Program-made: the position numbers and the translations under genes
Part shown: one piece after another, positions 62,930 to 64,000 of the stretch
Position numbering within the stretch: position 1 is the first letter of the stretch
Layout: every line of letters begins with the position of its first letter
Notes under the pieces: model-generated
The model's input: the letters and a program-made list of their open reading frames with translations, nothing else
Told to the model about the DNA's origin: nothing
Database searches by the model: none
Assembly (NCBI GenBank): GCA_947396885.1
Contig: OX377206.1
Location: forward strand, 85,557,960-85,621,959
Reading direction: 5' to 3'
DNA: 64,000 nt
Source of the DNA: Heligmosomoides polygyrus polygyrus
Lineage: Eukaryota; Nematoda; Chromadorea; Rhabditida; Heligmosomidae

Positions 62930-64000
62930 AAACAATTGGCGTTAACAAAATAGAGATTAGGGGCTTGGATAGTTTTAGCGCAATACGTTTCTGTCTAATA
63001 GAGCCTTCCAAGTGAAAGTAGGTTTGGTCTTCTACACTGTCAGGAATGTTAAAAGCGGAGTTCCACAAGGAGGGGTTTTGTCACCGCTATTGTTCTCGAT
63101 GGGCGCAGTCGGAGGAGGCGCCGACTGTCGCGTCCACCCGATAGCAGGTTCCTGGTTCTGATTTCCTGCCCAGGCCAACCAAGCCTTCCATCCCTCCGGG
63201 GTCGGTGAGTTGGTACCAGACTTGTCTGGGAAGGATAGAGCGCTGACTTGTTCATCGGCTGGCCACCGCAGTTCATTGTATGGCCAAATACGCATTCAAA
63301 TCGCCTTTCACGACATCCCGTAGATGTAGAATGCGTGGCGCATCCCAAAAGGGATTGGGGGATTGAGTAACGCCGTCCTTTATTCTTTATCCTTTATTTT
63401 TCTCTATCTCTACTGCGGATATTGCTGTTAAATTCGAGGATTTGGGGGCAGTGATGAAGCAGTTCGCGGATGATGTTAAAATTTATCGTGAGGTGTCAAA
63501 CCTGTCTGATTGCGGGTTATTCCAACAGGGGGTTGATCGAATGAGAGAGTGGTCAGTGACTTGGAATCTTCCTTTAGCGCCGGAGAAAACCATGTGTATA
63601 AGGATTGGTACATCGACAGTACAAGCGGACTACTTTATTGATGACCAATGCATCGCTAAGGTACATTCAGTTAAGGACTGGGATTTATTTATGATGAGAA
63701 GCTTGACTTCTCAGGTCATGTCAAAATGTTATACAGCAAGGGGCTAGCTCGTTTACATCAAATTTTCAAAGGCTTGGTTACTAAGGACAAAGGAGTTCTT
63801 ACGATAGCATACAAAACATATGTCAGATCCATTGCTGAATTCGGCTCTATAGTTTTTTCTCCTCATAAAAAGAAGTACGCTGCTGTGCTTGAAAGATTCC
63901 AGAAGAAATTTACTAGATGGACGTTAATCAGAGTGGGTGGCTTTTTGCACTCCAGGATTCCAAGGGCCAATATAAGGAAGAGCTATCTGGGTCTGCACAC
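62930..64000 (+). mobile_element. CR1/Jockey-like LINE, split by SINE-A, runs off the window
   Basis: RT pieces in order are FLSNRAFQVKVGLVFYTVRN and SGVPQGGVLSPLLFS (to 63098), then, after the SINE, FADDVKIYREVSNLSDCGLF and QQGVDRMREWSVTWNLPLAP (63460-63600). A frame-shifted SKGLARLHQIFKGLVTKDKG, YVRSIAEFGSIVFSPHKKKY and RFQKKFTRWTLIRVGGFLHS (63727-64000) follow. It is the same family as the 12940 LINE and lies in intron 2 of mtm-9, same strand. Confidence 0.9.
63101..63397 (+). repeat. SINE-A copy inserted in LINE RT domain
   Basis: Starts GGGCGCAGTCGGAGGAGGCG (the GTGTAG segment is missing) and ends CCTTTATTCTTTATCC. It separates motif B (GVPQGGVLSPLLF) from the FADD block. TTCTC occurs on both sides (about 63093 and 63401), possibly a remnant of the duplication. 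Confidence 0.94.

Noticed and set aside
1..64000. CRISPR array, bacterial operons, rRNA genes or a viral provirus
   Set aside because: No regularly spaced direct repeats, no ribosome-binding-site/operon layout, no rRNA-like blocks and no capsid or envelope-like frames were seen; the window is eukaryotic.

Overview
This 64 kb window reads as eukaryotic, intron-containing nuclear DNA from a nematode, most likely a strongylid (hookworm-like) parasite. The evidence is short phase-consistent introns, a TTTCAG acceptor just upstream of a start codon that looks like a spliced-leader site, and a metazoan myotubularin gene. The transposon fauna (mariner/Tc1, RTE-like and CR1-like LINEs, Penelope, tRNA-derived SINEs) fits as well. 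The species call is inference; no ribosomal or mitochondrial marker is present.

Host genes are few and broken into small exons. The main one, on the + strand, is a calcineurin-like metallophosphoesterase assembled here from eight exons between 6121 and 24499. All its splice phases agree, and it carries the GDLTDFGH, GNHD, VNMHQ and HLHGMHE metal-site blocks. Its introns are packed with transposons, including one of 11.7 kb. A signal-peptide-like exon at 84-132 may be its start. At the right edge, 62582-62818 holds the first two coding exons of a myotubularin-related 9 (mtm-9) gene, which continues past the window. At 50529-50741 there is a very small two-exon gene for a secreted peptide. Weaker candidate exons lie at 28849-29010 (-), 29723-30019, 30448-30910 (-) and 45178-45534.

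The rest is largely mobile DNA. One SINE family ('SINE-A', about 290 bp, tRNA-like head with A and B boxes, TTTATCC tail) has about 22 full or partial copies, several with perfect 10-12 bp target duplications. A second short tRNA-like family ('SINE-B') has five copies. DNA transposons include mariners at 8366-9736, 31689-33447, 36315-37543 and 46353-47239, and a palindromic mariner derivative at 48338-49231. There are also Tc1-like elements at 12800-16816 and 56593-57859, a hAT-type MITE at 2758-4036 carrying a Harbinger-type MITE at 3256-3590, and a 'MITE-G' family with GCCGGATTCATCAAC termini. All three clear MITE-G copies sit inside other transposons. LINEs include a CR1/Jockey-like copy with an intact 820-codon ORF (12940-15714), an RTE-like copy with a perfect 18 bp target duplication (17846-20976), several 3' fragments, and a copy running off the right edge. 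A Penelope GIY-YIG relic lies at 58015-58835.

Layout: 1-6100 flank with MITEs and SINEs; 6.1-24.6 kb phosphoesterase gene with nested transposons in its introns; 24.7-45 kb SINE-rich intergenic DNA with mariners and a local tandem duplication; 45-53 kb mariner remnants, paired SINE-Bs and the small peptide gene; 54-62 kb LINE, Penelope and TIR-element graveyard; 62.5-64 kb start of mtm-9 with a SINE-split LINE in its second intron.
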